Source: CAVTND01 sp963735955 (GTDB taxonomy: Bacteria; Pseudomonadota; Gammaproteobacteria; Burkholderiales; Burkholderiaceae_F). Taken from it: 64,000 nucleotides of DNA. Every line of letters starts with the position of its first letter. Position 1 is the stretch's first letter. A program made the translations under genes and the position numbers. The DNA lies in NCBI GenBank assembly GCA_963735955.1, contig CAVTND010000012.1, positions 425,436 through 489,435 on the forward strand, written 5' to 3'. The notes below the pieces were generated by a model. That model saw only the letters and a program-made list of their open reading frames with translations. It was not told the DNA's origin and ran no database searches. Of this stretch, positions 8,621-18,206 are shown one piece after another.

Positions 8621-11469
8621 TACGCCGCCTTGCGCTGGGCTTGCCGCGCCAATGCCGGCGCGAGATAGCGCCCGGTGTGACTTTCCTTGTTGGCTGCAAT
8701 CGCCTCGGGCGGACCGGTTGCAATGATCCGGCCACCGCCGTCGCCGCCTTCGGGGCCAAGATCGATCACCCAGTCTGCGGTCTTGATGACATCGAGATTG
8801 TGTTCAATCACGACCACCGTGTTGCCGGCGTCGCGCAGCTGGTGCAGCACCTTGAGCAGCAGCGCAATGTCGTGGAAATGCAGCCCAGTGGTGGGTTCAT
8901 CGAGAATGTACAGCGTGCGACCCGTGTCGCGCTTGGAAAGTTCGAGCGAAAGCTTGACACGCTGTGCCTCGCCGCCCGAAAGAGTGGTCGCGCTCTGCCC
9001 AAGCTTGATGTAGCCCAGACCGACGTCGAGCAAGGTCTGCAGCTTGCGCGCGATCGCCGGCACCGCGCTGAAGAATTCATGCGCATCTTCGACCGTCAGG
9101 TCGAGAACGTCGGCGATGCTGCGGAACTTGTAGTGCACTTCGAGCGTTTCGCGGTTGTAGCGCTTGCCATGGCAGACGTCGCACGGGACGTAGACATCGG
9201 GCAGAAAATGCATCTCGACCTTGATCACGCCGTCGCCCTGGCAGCTTTCGCAGCGGCCGCCCTTGACGTTGAACGAGAACCGGCCCGCTTCGTAACCGCG
9301 CTCGCGCGCCGTCGGCGTTTCCGCAAACAGCTCGCGAATCGGGGTAAAGAGGCCCGTGTACGTGGCAGGGTTTGAACGCGGCGTGCGCCCGATCGGACTC
9401 TGGTCCACGTTGACAACCTTGTCGAAGTGCTCGATACCGTCCATTGAGACGTAGGGGGCAGGCTCTGCCGCGGAGCCATACAGGTGCCGTGCCACTGCGG
9501 CATACAGGGTGTCGTTGATCAGTGTGGACTTGCCGGAGCCGGATACGCCGGTCACGCAGCTCAGCAATCCGGCCGGTAGTTCGAGCGTGATGTCCTTCAG
9601 ATTGTTGCCGCTCGCGCCGGCGAGCTTCAGCCAGTGCGTGAATGGCGGCGTGCGGTCGCTCGGAATCTCGATCTGTCGCCGCCCAGAGAGATACTGACCG
9701 GTCAGCGAAGTCTCGTCGGCCAGCACCTGCGCCAGTGTGCCCTGCGCGATCACCTCGCCGCCGTGGACGCCGGCGCCGAGCCCCATGTCAACGATGTGGT
9801 CGGCGGCACGAATCGCGTCTTCATCGTGCTCGACCACGATCACGGTGTTGCCGAGGTCTCGCAGATGCTTGAGCGTGTCGATCAGTCGACCGTTGTCGCG
9901 CTGATGCAGTCCGATCGAAGGCTCATCCAGCACGTACATCACCCCGGTCAGCCCGGAGCCGATCTGCGATGCAAGGCGGATCCGCTGTGATTCGCCGCCG
10001 GAGAGCGTCTCGGCCGAGCGGTCCAGCGACAGGTAGTCGAGCCCGACGTTGACCAGAAAGCGCAGGCGTGCGCCGATCTCCTTGACGATCTTGCTGGCGA
10101 TCTCCTTCTTGGCGCCGGTAAAGCGCAGGCGTTCGAAATAGGAGGCCGCGTCGCGCAGCGGTGCGGCTGCGATCTGGTAGATCGCACGGCTCTCCGCGCC
10201 CTCGCCCACCAAGACATTGCGAGCTTCGCGCCGCAGCCGGCTGCCCTCGCAGACCGGGCAGGCGCGCTGGCTGCGCAACTTGGACAGTTCTTCGCGTACC
10301 ACCAGGGAATCGGTCTCTTTCAGGCGGCGTTCGAGATTGGGAATCACGCCTTCGAAGGAGTGCCGACGCTGTATCTTGCGGCCGCGCTCGTTGGTGTAGG
10401 TGAAGGCAATCTCGGTCTCGCCCGATCCGTGCAGGATCACCTTGCGTGCGGCCTCGGCCAATTCGTCCCAGGGCGACTCGATGTCGAACTGATAGTGCTG
10501 AGCCAATGTGGCCAGCATCTGGTGGTAGTACTGGTTGCGCGCGTCCCATCCCTTGATCGCACCGCTTGAGAGCGAAAGCTCGGGGTGGGCCACGACGCGC
10601 TTGTCGTCGAAATATTCGACGCTGCCGAGCCCATCGCAGGCCTCGCACGCGCCCATCGGGTTGTTGAAGGAGAAAAGCCGCGGTTCGAGTTCCGACAGCG
10701 AATAGGTGCACGCCGGGCAGGCAAAACGGCTCGAAAAGAGCGTTTCCTGACCGTTGTCCAGATCGAGCAGCAGGGCGCGTCCATCGGCGAGTCGCAACGC
10801 GGTCTCGAAGGACTCGGCGAGCCGCTGCTTGGCGTCGGCGCGGACCTTGAGTCGATCGACCACCACGTCAAGCGAATGCTTTTCAGTCTTCGCGAGCGGC
10901 GGCAGGCTGTCGGCCTCCACAATGGCGCCATCGATGCGAAATCGCACGAAACCCTGCGCCTGCATGTCATCGAAAAACTCGACGAACTCGCCCTTGCGAT
11001 CACGCACCACCGGCGCGAGCACCAGGACCTTGCTGTCCTGGGGCGCAGCCAGCGTTGCGTCGACCATCTGCGAGACGCTCTGCGAGCTCAACGGTAGCTT
11101 GTGATCGGGGCAGTAGGGGGTGCCGACGCGGGCGAACAACAGGCGCAGGTAATCGTGGATCTCGGTGACCGTGCCGACCGTCGAGCGCGGGTTGTGCGAG
11201 GCCGACCTCTGTTCGATCGAAATCGCCGGGGACAGGCCCTCGATCAGGTCGACGTCGGGCTTGGACATCAGCTGCAGGAATTGGCGCGCATAGGCCGAGA
11301 GCGACTCTACGTAGCGGCGCTGCCCTTCGGCATAGAGGGTGTCGAACGCCAGCGAGGACTTGCCGGAACCGGACAAGCCGGTGATCACGATCAGGCGCTG
11401 GCGCGGCAGGTCGAGATCGATGTTCTTCAGATTGTGCGTGCGGGCGCCGCGGATGCGGATTTCGTCCAT
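8620..11469 (-). CDS. uvrA: Excinuclease ABC subunit A
   Basis: A 949-residue UvrA, close to the usual 940. Two ABC ATPase modules are visible: N-terminal Walker A GLSGSGKSSLAFDTLYAEGQ and C-terminal GVSGSGKSTLINDTLY. Signatures are LSGGESQRIRLASQIG and LSGGEAQRVKLSLEL. Zinc-binding CxxC pairs are seen in CPACTYSLSE/CEACDGLG and CESCQGDG/CDVCHGKRYN. UvrA dimers scan DNA for bulky lesions and load UvrB. The gene is intact and divergent from ssb, a common arrangement. I looked for a LexA box in the 198-nt gap and saw no clear one. Confidence 0.98.
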   Translation of the reverse strand: MDEIRIRGARTHNLKNIDLDLPRQRLIVITGLSGSGKSSLAFDTLYAEGQRRYVESLSAYARQFLQLMSKPDVDLIEGLSPAISIEQRSASHNPRSTVGTVTEIHDYLRLLFARVGTPYCPDHKLPLSSQSVSQMVDATLAAPQDSKVLVLAPVVRDRKGEFVEFFDDMQAQGFVRFRIDGAIVEADSLPPLAKTEKHSLDVVVDRLKVRADAKQRLAESFETALRLADGRALLLDLDNGQETLFSSRFACPACTYSLSELEPRLFSFNNPMGACEACDGLGSVEYFDDKRVVAHPELSLSSGAIKGWDARNQYYHQMLATLAQHYQFDIESPWDELAEAARKVILHGSGETEIAFTYTNERGRKIQRRHSFEGVIPNLERRLKETDSLVVREELSKLRSQRACPVCEGSRLRREARNVLVGEGAESRAIYQIAAAPLRDAASYFERLRFTGAKKEIASKIVKEIGARLRFLVNVGLDYLSLDRSAETLSGGESQRIRLASQIGSGLTGVMYVLDEPSIGLHQRDNGRLIDTLKHLRDLGNTVIVVEHDEDAIRAADHIVDMGLGAGVHGGEVIAQGTLAQVLADETSLTGQYLSGRRQIEIPSDRTPPFTHWLKLAGASGNNLKDITLELPAGLLSCVTGVSGSGKSTLINDTLYAAVARHLYGSAAEPAPYVSMDGIEHFDKVVNVDQSPIGRTPRSNPATYTGLFTPIRELFAETPTARERGYEAGRFSFNVKGGRCESCQGDGVIKVEMHFLPDVYVPCDVCHGKRYNRETLEVHYKFRSIADVLDLTVEDAHEFFSAVPAIARKLQTLLDVGLGYIKLGQSATTLSGGEAQRVKLSLELSKRDTGRTLYILDEPTTGLHFHDIALLLKVLHQLRDAGNTVVVIEHNLDVIKTADWVIDLGPEGGDGGGRIIATGPPEAIAANKESHTGRYLAPALARQAQRKAA

Positions 11470-11667
11470 CGGGGTGTCGGGTTGCGGAGTTTCGGACCGG
11501 GCGGAACGGTGCCAAAGGGCAACTAGTAACTATAGCGACAAAGTGAAGCTCTTCCCGGCCGCTGCACTGCCCCGCCAGAGGGGACGCGCGCCGGACTGCC
11601 GCGGCGGGAACGCCGGCCCTCTACAATGCCCGGCTCGCGCAGAATCGAACAAGCAAAGGGGAAGGCA

Positions 11668-12129
11668 ATGGCATCGGTCAACAAGGTGATCCTGGTCGGC
11701 AATCTGGGACGCGATCCGGAGACGCGGTACACGACAGACGGCGCAGCGATCACCAATATCACGGTGGCGACCTCGGAGCGCTGGAAGGACAAGGCGAGCG
11801 GAGAAATGAAGGAGGCCACGGAGTGGCATCGCGTGGCGTTCTTTGGGCGGCTGGCCGAAATCGCCGGCGAGTATCTGAAGAAGGGCTCGCAGGTTTACGT
11901 CGAGGGCAAGATCCGCACCCGGAAGTGGCAGGACAAGGAAGGCCAGGACCGCTATACGACGGAAGTCGTGGCCGATGAAATGAAAATGCTCGGCTCGCGC
12001 CAGGGCATGGGCGGGGAGCCGGACCGTGGAAGCGACGAACCGCGCACGGCACGCGCGGGGGGCACAAAGCCGGCAGCCGGCAAACCGGTCGCAGATATCG
12101 CTGGCATGGACGACGACATTCCGTTTTGA
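11668..12129 (+). CDS. ssb: Single-stranded DNA-binding protein
   Basis: A 153-residue protein starting MASVNKVILVGNLGRDPETR after a purine-rich site (AAAGGGGAAGG) about 5 nt upstream; the longer frame from 11,626 only adds unlikely residues. An OB fold spans about residues 1-110 (ATEWHRVAFFGRLAEIAGEYL), a Gly/Pro-rich linker follows, and the acidic tip is MDDDIPF, the docking site for replication and repair partners. It coats single-stranded DNA in replication, recombination and repair. It is convergent with the AEC permease gene, with 12 nt between the stop codons. Confidence 0.97.
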   Translation: MASVNKVILVGNLGRDPETRYTTDGAAITNITVATSERWKDKASGEMKEATEWHRVAFFGRLAEIAGEYLKKGSQVYVEGKIRTRKWQDKEGQDRYTTEVVADEMKMLGSRQGMGGEPDRGSDEPRTARAGGTKPAAGKPVADIAGMDDDIPF

Positions 12130-12141
12130 CGCACGCCCGCC

Positions 12142-13080
12142 TCAGGATGCAAGCAAGGTAAGCACGATCGGCGTCGTCACCGATGCCAGTGCAGTCGATA
12201 GCACCATGCTGGATGCCACCGCGCTTTCCATGACCTGAAATTCGCGCGCCATCAGATAGACGTTCACGCCGACCGAAAGCGAGGCGAGCAGCACCGCTGC
12301 CTGGACTTCGAGTGCGGACAAGCCGAGCACTACGCACAGGCCCCAGACAATCAGCGGTTGTCCGACGAGTTTCAGAATTGTGATGGCGGTGCCGGCACGC
12401 CAGCCACTGCGCACGCCATATTCCGCCAGTCCCATGCCCAGCACCACCAGCGCCAGCGGCGTGGCGGAGTCCGCGACCAGGGCGAGCGGCTTGTCGATCA
12501 TGTGCGGCAGTTTCCATCCTGTGAGTCCGAACAGCGCACCCAACAGGATTGAGGCGACCACCGGATTCGTGATCACGCTCCAGGCTGTCCTAGCAAATGC
12601 ACGCGCCGAGAGGTGTCCGTGGCGCGCCCACTCGACTGACACTGTCACCAGAGTCCACAGGATCAATGCGTTGAACACCAGTATCAGGGCCACTGCGGGC
12701 ATCGCGGCATCGCCGAGCGTTACCTGGGCAAGTGGCACGCCGAGCAGAACATTGTTGGAGAAAATGCCGCCCAGGGCGAAGACGGATTGCGACACGCCGT
12801 CGAGCTTGAACAGGCGCGCGGCCACAAAGCGGCCAATTACGAACAGGATCAGGCAGCCGCCGAAGTAGGCAATCAGCAGGCGGGCATCGACCGGAGGCAG
12901 GCGCGACAGATCGCTCATCAGCCGGAACAGCAGGGCTGGCAAGGCTGCCGCGAACACGAAGCGGGTCATGGCATCGCCGATCGTCTTCGGCCAACGTCCA
13001 ATCGTTACCAGCAGATAACCGATCAACACCAGTACAAACAGCGGCGCTGCAAGTTCAATCTGAAGCAGGAGCTTCGTCAC
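12142..13080 (-). CDS. AEC (auxin efflux carrier) family permease
   Basis: A 312-residue membrane protein with about ten hydrophobic segments, beginning MTKLLLQIELAAPLFVLVLI. The conserved NPVVASILLGALFGL stretch and the C-terminal VLLASLSVGVNVYLMAREF are typical of the MdcF/YfdV-like branch of the AEC family. Members export or import small organic acids such as malonate or malate, but the substrate here cannot be read from sequence. It stands alone: hisN-like gene 112 nt upstream on the same strand, ssb convergent downstream. Confidence 0.82.
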   Translation of the reverse strand: MTKLLLQIELAAPLFVLVLIGYLLVTIGRWPKTIGDAMTRFVFAAALPALLFRLMSDLSRLPPVDARLLIAYFGGCLILFVIGRFVAARLFKLDGVSQSVFALGGIFSNNVLLGVPLAQVTLGDAAMPAVALILVFNALILWTLVTVSVEWARHGHLSARAFARTAWSVITNPVVASILLGALFGLTGWKLPHMIDKPLALVADSATPLALVVLGMGLAEYGVRSGWRAGTAITILKLVGQPLIVWGLCVVLGLSALEVQAAVLLASLSVGVNVYLMAREFQVMESAVASSMVLSTALASVTTPIVLTLLAS

Positions 13081-13192
13081 GTTCCGCTCGAGGCTGGTTT
13101 AGCGCAGCCTTTTCAGCGCAGATGTCGCACGAAAAGGGCTTGTGAGACAAACTCAGCATTACCGGCCCGGCGTAGCAGGCTCAGCTCAGCAC

Positions 13193-14023
13193 CTACTTCA
13201 GCAAGGCCAGCACGATCGGTGTCAATGGGCCGGCGCTGGCAATCATCGAGAGCTCGCGCAAGGGGTTGCCGCCGGTCCAGCTCGTGACGACACCGCCTGC
13301 ACCTTCGACCACCGGGACGATCGCGGCAACGTCCCAATAGCTCAGTGTCGGATCCAGCATCAGGTCGGCGGCGCCGGTTGCCAGAGAGAAGTAACCGAAG
13401 CAGTCACCCCAGGTCCGATAGAGCTTGGCGCGGGCGACGATGCGCTCGATCCGGTCAGCGTTCGCAACGCGTTGCTCGCCGGTTGTCCAGTGCGTCGTTG
13501 CCAAAACTGTCGCGTCCGCGAGTTGTTCGCAGCGCCGGACTTGTACGGGGCGCTTCGACCCGTCGGCGCCGTACAAAAAGGTGCGGTCGGATTGGCCGAC
13601 CAGGGCGAAACCAGGCGCCGGATGGGCGATCGCTCCCAGCACTGGACGGTATCCAGTGCCATCGTCGCGCTCAAGAGCGATCAGGGTGCCGAACAGAAAG
13701 CAATGCGAAATGAAGGCGCGCGTGCCGTCGATCGGATCAAGCACCCAGCGGTAGGCCCGTCCGGCCCGGGTCCCGTGCTCCTCGCCCACAACGCCATGGT
13801 CCGAGTAACGCCGTTCTATCAGGGCACGCATCGCGGCTTCGGCCTCGCGATCGGCGACCGTGACCGGCGAGGTGTCCTGCTTGGTCATTACCGCCGTGCC
13901 CGACAGGAAGTAGGGCCGCAGCGTGGCGAAGGCAACGCCAATCAGTTCATGAATGAAGGGCAGAAATTCACGCTGCTCGGCGCGGCCCAGCGCCGCGCTG
14001 TAACGAGGCTGGATTTCAGCCAC
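13193..14023 (-). CDS. hisN: Histidinol-phosphatase-like inositol monophosphatase family protein
   Basis: A 276-residue protein with all motifs of Mg-dependent inositol monophosphatase enzymes: GEEHG (metal ligand Glu), VLDPIDGTRAFI (metal-binding Asp-Pro-Ile-Asp) and YWDVAAIVPVVEGAGG near the C-terminus. The length and the R/T-rich substrate loop favour the HisN-type histidinol-phosphate phosphatase, but other small phosphomonoesters are possible. The start is a GTG at 14,023. The MITE-like element ends only 4 nt upstream, so the ribosome-binding site and promoter now lie in the inserted DNA and the native start may have been removed. Confidence 0.8.
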   Translation of the reverse strand: MAEIQPRYSAALGRAEQREFLPFIHELIGVAFATLRPYFLSGTAVMTKQDTSPVTVADREAEAAMRALIERRYSDHGVVGEEHGTRAGRAYRWVLDPIDGTRAFISHCFLFGTLIALERDDGTGYRPVLGAIAHPAPGFALVGQSDRTFLYGADGSKRPVQVRRCEQLADATVLATTHWTTGEQRVANADRIERIVARAKLYRTWGDCFGYFSLATGAADLMLDPTLSYWDVAAIVPVVEGAGGVVTSWTGGNPLRELSMIASAGPLTPIVLALLK

Positions 14024-14027
14024 GAGC

Positions 14028-14311
14028 TAGGGCCTGTTCACACCAGGAACGGGAGATGCGTTGGGCCGCAATGCGGTGGCCTGCGCGAAGGGCGGCGCTG
14101 CGAAGGGTGGCCCCCTTCGCAAGCCGTCCCGACAAAGCAGACGCCGCATTTCGGCCCAACCCGAAGGGAAAGACGGATGGTGGGCGCATTGCTGCCGCAT
14201 TTGCCAACTGAGCGCTCGCTGATTGGCATCAGCCAACGGCGCTCGCGGCGCCTTGCACTGCATCCCGCCATCCATCTTTCGCACTCCGGTTCCTGGTGTG
14301 AACAGGCCCTA
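14028..14311. mobile_element. MITE-like element with 21-bp perfect terminal inverted repeats and TA flanks
   Basis: The segment 14,030-14,309 (280 bp) begins GGGCCTGTTCACACCAGGAA and ends with the exact reverse complement over 21 bp (14,030-14,050 against 14,289-14,309). Both ends are flanked by TA (14,028-14,029 and 14,310-14,311), the target duplication used by IS630/Tc1-mariner transposases. No transposase fits inside; short open frames there have no recognisable protein character. It fills exactly the gap between the hisN-like start (5 nt away) and the thioredoxin-like stop (6 nt away). I saw no second copy in the window. Confidence 0.85.
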
Positions 14312-14316
14312 ACACG

Positions 14317-15888
14317 TCAGACGCGCTTGGCTGGGGCGAACAGCGCTTCGCAGGCGCTGCGTTCGGCCGCTTCTGCAGTCGCCTTGATGCAAACCGGGGT
14401 GACCTGTGCGTTCAGGCGTGCCAGCACCTCATCGTGTTTGCCGCTCTTGTTCCAGGTGACCAAGCGGCCGCTCATGCGTTGCAGGGTGCGCTCACTGCGC
14501 GCCGAAAATGCGCCCGGCTCGCTGCGCAACTCGGCCACAACGCTGCTGGCGGCCTTTTCGATCTGCGCTGTGTCCTGCGGCGCGAATTCGAGCAAGTAGC
14601 GCACGTAAGTGGCGCCCCACTCAAGCCGGGTGGCCGGCCCCTTCGAGGTTTCATAGGCCTGGCGCGCCCACTCGATCGCGGCCGCCTTGCCCGTCGGTGT
14701 GTCTCGCTTCCTGGCGTTCGAGGCCAGCCCCAGCATGTAGTAGTAGGGCGAATGAGACCGCGTCAGCTCAGCGGTAAGCAGGTCGTCGGATTCGTCGATC
14801 AGGCCCGCATCGGCAAGCATGCTGCCGGTCGCCGTGATCACGGACTGCCGTTCGTCCAGGTCGGTCACGTCGCGATCAGCACGCGCGGCGGTCGCTCGCA
14901 CTTCGGCGAGGAGAGGGGCAGGCAAGGGCTTGTCCTTGTTGTCGAGACGCGCGAGCGCGACCTTGGCGAGCATGACCCAGACCTGGCCGGCGCTGGTCAA
15001 CGACGGATCCAGCGCGAGTCGGTCTAGCGCAATGCTCCACGCAGCGACGAGTTCAGTCCGCTCGCGCGATCCCGGCGCGGTCAGCAGGCCAGCGATGTCG
15101 TCGGCGCTGAAGGCAAACAGGTCGTAGTTGGAACGCACGAGTTCGGGCCGCGCGAGCAGGCTCTTCAGGCTGGCAATCGCGTCGGCCTTGTTGATCGGTG
15201 GCCGATCCGCATCCTTGGCCTCGGCTACCGAAGTCAGTGCTTCCAAAACCAGGCGCGATGATGCTTCGGGCAGATTGGCAGGACAGGCCTGCGCCAGATT
15301 CAGGAGGACGGCCGGCGTTTCCTTTTCGGAAATCAGCTGCTGCTCATCCGTGGACCAGGAGTAGAAGGCGAGCAGCCGCCAGTCCTCGGGCGCAAGCGCC
15401 TTGCCGGCCTGAGCAGCGGCCAGGGTTTCCTTGGCGGTGCGGCCGCCGCCCAGCCCATAGTCGAGGAGTTGGGTGTACTTGGCGGGTTCGACCGAGCCCG
15501 ATAGACGGGTGACTTCGGTACCGTCTGGGCGCAACAGAACGGTGGTCGGATAGCCACTAACCTGGAAGCGCTTGCCCAGTGCCTGGCCATCGGGTGTATC
15601 GCCATCGACATAGATGGGAACGAAGCTGCGCGACTTTTCGATGAAATCCGCCCGCGTGAAAATCGTGCTCTTGACATGATTGCAGGGTGGGCACCACGCA
15701 GCGGTCCAGAACAGGAAGACCGGGCGCTGCTCGGTCTTGGCGCGGGCAAAGGCAGCGTCGACGTCAGCGGCGGTTCCTGAATGAACCCAGGCTATGCCAG
15801 CCTGCTTGGGAGCGACATTCGCGGTCGACTCGGGTGCCTTGGAGCAGGCCGCAAGCAGCAGGGCCGCCAGAATCAGCAGGAGTCTCAT
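14317..15888 (-). CDS. Thioredoxin-fold periplasmic lipoprotein
   Basis: The start MRLLLILAALLLAACSKAPE at 15,888 follows a good AAAGGA site and gives a lipoprotein signal with lipobox LAAC. The 523-residue protein then has a thioredoxin domain at about residues 35-150 with the active-site motif WCPPC and the cis-proline loop GYPTTVLL. About 370 further residues form an alpha-helical region of unknown role. The protein is likely membrane-anchored in the periplasm and may act as a disulfide reductase or chaperone. It lies 60 nt downstream of the PhnZ-like gene, so it may be transcribed with the phosphonate operon, though nothing shows a functional link. Confidence 0.75.
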   Translation of the reverse strand: MRLLLILAALLLAACSKAPESTANVAPKQAGIAWVHSGTAADVDAAFARAKTEQRPVFLFWTAAWCPPCNHVKSTIFTRADFIEKSRSFVPIYVDGDTPDGQALGKRFQVSGYPTTVLLRPDGTEVTRLSGSVEPAKYTQLLDYGLGGGRTAKETLAAAQAGKALAPEDWRLLAFYSWSTDEQQLISEKETPAVLLNLAQACPANLPEASSRLVLEALTSVAEAKDADRPPINKADAIASLKSLLARPELVRSNYDLFAFSADDIAGLLTAPGSRERTELVAAWSIALDRLALDPSLTSAGQVWVMLAKVALARLDNKDKPLPAPLLAEVRATAARADRDVTDLDERQSVITATGSMLADAGLIDESDDLLTAELTRSHSPYYYMLGLASNARKRDTPTGKAAAIEWARQAYETSKGPATRLEWGATYVRYLLEFAPQDTAQIEKAASSVVAELRSEPGAFSARSERTLQRMSGRLVTWNKSGKHDEVLARLNAQVTPVCIKATAEAAERSACEALFAPAKRV

Positions 15889-15948
15889 GAAGTCCTTTCG
15901 GTGCAACTCGGGCATCAAACCGCGCGATTATCGCTTGAGCGGGCGACC

Positions 15949-16524
15949 CTACGCCGGGCGCCTGGCTGCGACGCGTTCGGCCATGGCAAGGTAGTGTGAC
16001 AAGGGTGGCGTGTTGGTGTCTGCGCTCTTGGCGAGATCATCCCAGAGGCGGACCTTGACCGCCTCCGGCGCGTATGGCGAAGCGATGAAGGCCTCCGCCT
16101 CAGCGCCGTTAAATATTCCGCCCTGCAGCTCGAGACTGCGCTTGGAGTCGGCCGACAGGCTGGTCCAGTAGACGGCGCCGCTGATGGCGCCGTCGCCGCG
16201 CGCACACAGGTAACGTTTGGCATCGACATGCAGGCGAATAGGTTGCAGCACCGGCGGCCCGAAGAGGTCGCGCAGGAAAGGCAGGGCGACGAACTCATGC
16301 CGGTCGTCGACCCCGCGCAAGGTGGGCGTCTCGCCCTGGTCGTTCAACAAGTGACCGAGGTCGTGCAGCAACGCGGCCACCACCAGTTCATCGGCCGCAC
16401 CCGACTGTTCGGCCAGCGCGGCAGACTGCAGCGCATGCTGCAACTGGGTGACCGGCTCGCCCGTGTACATGCGCCCGCCCTTGGTGGCGAACAAGCGTTC
16501 GATGTCGGGCAGCTCAAGTGCCAT
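15949..16524 (-). CDS. PhnZ-like HD-domain phosphonate oxygenase
   Basis: A 191-residue HD protein starting MALELPDIERLFATKGGRMY at 16,524. It matches the 'phosphonate degradation operon associated HDIG' family that includes PhnZ, a mixed-valent di-iron oxygenase cleaving 2-amino-1-hydroxyethylphosphonate to glycine and phosphate. Visible ligands fit: Tyr20 and Glu23 (the Y-x-x-E pair of PhnZ), His30, the HDLGH motif at 54-58, His76 and His99, at nearly the PhnZ spacings. Its start overlaps the Na/Pi transporter stop by 11 nt, so it ends the phnR-phnA-phnY operon. No clear PhnY* hydroxylase accompanies it, so the substrate is open. Confidence 0.8.
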   Translation of the reverse strand: MALELPDIERLFATKGGRMYTGEPVTQLQHALQSAALAEQSGAADELVVAALLHDLGHLLNDQGETPTLRGVDDRHEFVALPFLRDLFGPPVLQPIRLHVDAKRYLCARGDGAISGAVYWTSLSADSKRSLELQGGIFNGAEAEAFIASPYAPEAVKVRLWDDLAKSADTNTPPLSHYLAMAERVAARRPA

Positions 16525-18206
16525 GGCCGGTCGCCGTGGAGGACGGGGAGCTGAACAGGCCCGCCTGATCGCCGAGGACACGAGTCTTCGACAGCACGCC
16601 CGCCATTTCGAGTATCGGGTAGGCGACCGAGCACAGCAGGGAATTGATGCGCTTGAGGTCCGACAGCAGATCGAGGTGAAGCGAACTGGTCTCGACCGTC
16701 TGCAGCGTGTTCTCCGACAGGCGGTGAAGGTGCTGGTCTGCGTAGCGCATTTCCAGCTCGCGAAACGTCACTTTTTCCGCGAGCAGCTGCTGCGCGGTTT
16801 TCAGGTCGCCATGCAGGAACACCGTGACGGAAAGCTGGAGGTTGGCATTGAGTCGCGAGTGCAGATCGCCGATCTCGCCCATCCCGGCTTCGGAGAACGA
16901 CAGCCCATGCTGGATCTTGCGTTCTGCCACATCGAGCAGCAGGCGCTCGATGATGTCGCCGACATGCTCCATGTTGATTGCGAACTGGATGATGTCCGTC
17001 CAGCGGCGCGATTCGCGTGCTTCAAGCGCCTCGCGGCTGATCTGTGCCAGGTAGTGCTTGATGGCCGAGTACAAGCCATCGAGTTCGTCGTCCTTGCGAC
17101 GCAGGGACTCGGCAAGCGCCATGTCGTTGTTCTTGAGCACGACCAGCAGGCCGGAGAGCATTTCCTGCACCGTGTCGGCGAGGCGGATTGCCTCACGTGC
17201 CGCATTGCCGAGCGCAAGCGCCGGTGTATCGAGCGCGGTGGCATCCAGGTACCTCGGCTGGCCGACGGACTCGGCTCGCGGGGGAGCGGGCAGCCAGCGT
17301 TCGACTGCCGTGGCGAGGCGGTCGGTGAGCTGGATAAAGCTCGCCGCGAGCAGGACATTGAAGATCAGGTGAAACAGGACCACGAGTTCTTTCGGGTCGC
17401 CCTGCAGCTGCAGGAGGTAGGGCATCGAAAACGGCAGTGCCAGCAAGGCGAGCGTGACGCCCGGCGACTTTGAAGCAGAAGTTGCCGAACGGGACCCGGC
17501 GCGCCTGCGGGTCCGATTTCCAGGTGGTCAGCAGGGCAAGCAGGCCGCTGCCGAGGTTGGCTCCGAGCACGACCGGCAGGGCGACGTGGATCGGCAGCAC
17601 ATTCGTGTCTGCAAGCGCGGCCACCAGCAGTACGACCGCCAGGCTCGAGTAGGCGGCAACCGTAAGCGCCGCGCCGATCAGTACGTCGAGCAGCAGGTCG
17701 CCCGACAACTGCGCGAACAGGACGCGCACGCCGGCGGCCTGTGTCAGAGGCATGGTCGCTGCCGTGACCATCTGCAAGGCGAGAATCATCACGCCGAGTC
17801 CGAGCACGATCTTGCCGATCTGGCCGGCCCGCTCGTTTTTCTTCGACAGGTAGACAGTGACGCCGCCGACGATCAGCAACGGTGCCAGCCACGCAAGGTT
17901 CAGCGAAAAGAGCTGCACCATCAAGGCGGTGCCGACATCGGCACCGAGCATCACCGCCAGCGCCGCCGACGTCGTGATCAGTCCCTGCGCGACGAACGAG
18001 GACGTCAGCAGAGCAGTGGCGGTCGAGCTTTGCAGCAGGCTGGTGACGGCGATGCCGGCCACGAAGCCGCGACCGCGGCGACTTACGTTGCGGCGCAGGA
18101 CCTGGCGCAGATTGGTTCCGAATACGCGCAGCACGCCCGCACGCACGATGTGCGTGCCCCAGACCAACAGGGCGATAGCGGCAAGCAGGTTCAGCAGGGT
18201 CTGCAT
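16514..18206 (-). CDS. Na+/phosphate cotransporter family protein with C-terminal PhoU-like domain (one frameshift)
   Basis: The N-terminal part, starting MQTLLNLLAAIALLVWGTHI at 18,206, has Na/Pi-cotransporter (PF02690-type) repeats, each marked by a QSS motif region (SLLQSSTATALL) and GADVGTALM. The second part (from about 17,446) continues the membrane region and ends in a roughly 220-residue helical PhoU-like domain (MLSGLLVVLKNNDMALAESL). The halves are in different frames; one extra C in the CCC run at 17,461-17,463 explains it, and removing it restores GNFCFKVAG-VTLALLALPF. Placed in a phosphonate operon, it may dispose of or take up the phosphate released by PhnA. Confidence 0.82.

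Noticed and set aside
11470..11667. LexA (SOS) box between uvrA and ssb
   Set aside because: I looked for a CTG-N10-CAG type palindrome and found none convincing.
14027..14284. Short open frames inside the MITE
   Set aside because: They follow the inverted repeat structure, and no transposase or known peptide is seen.
13142..14599. 485-codon plus-strand frame across hisN, the MITE and the thioredoxin-like gene
   Set aside because: It crosses two real minus-strand genes and an element, with no protein-like character.
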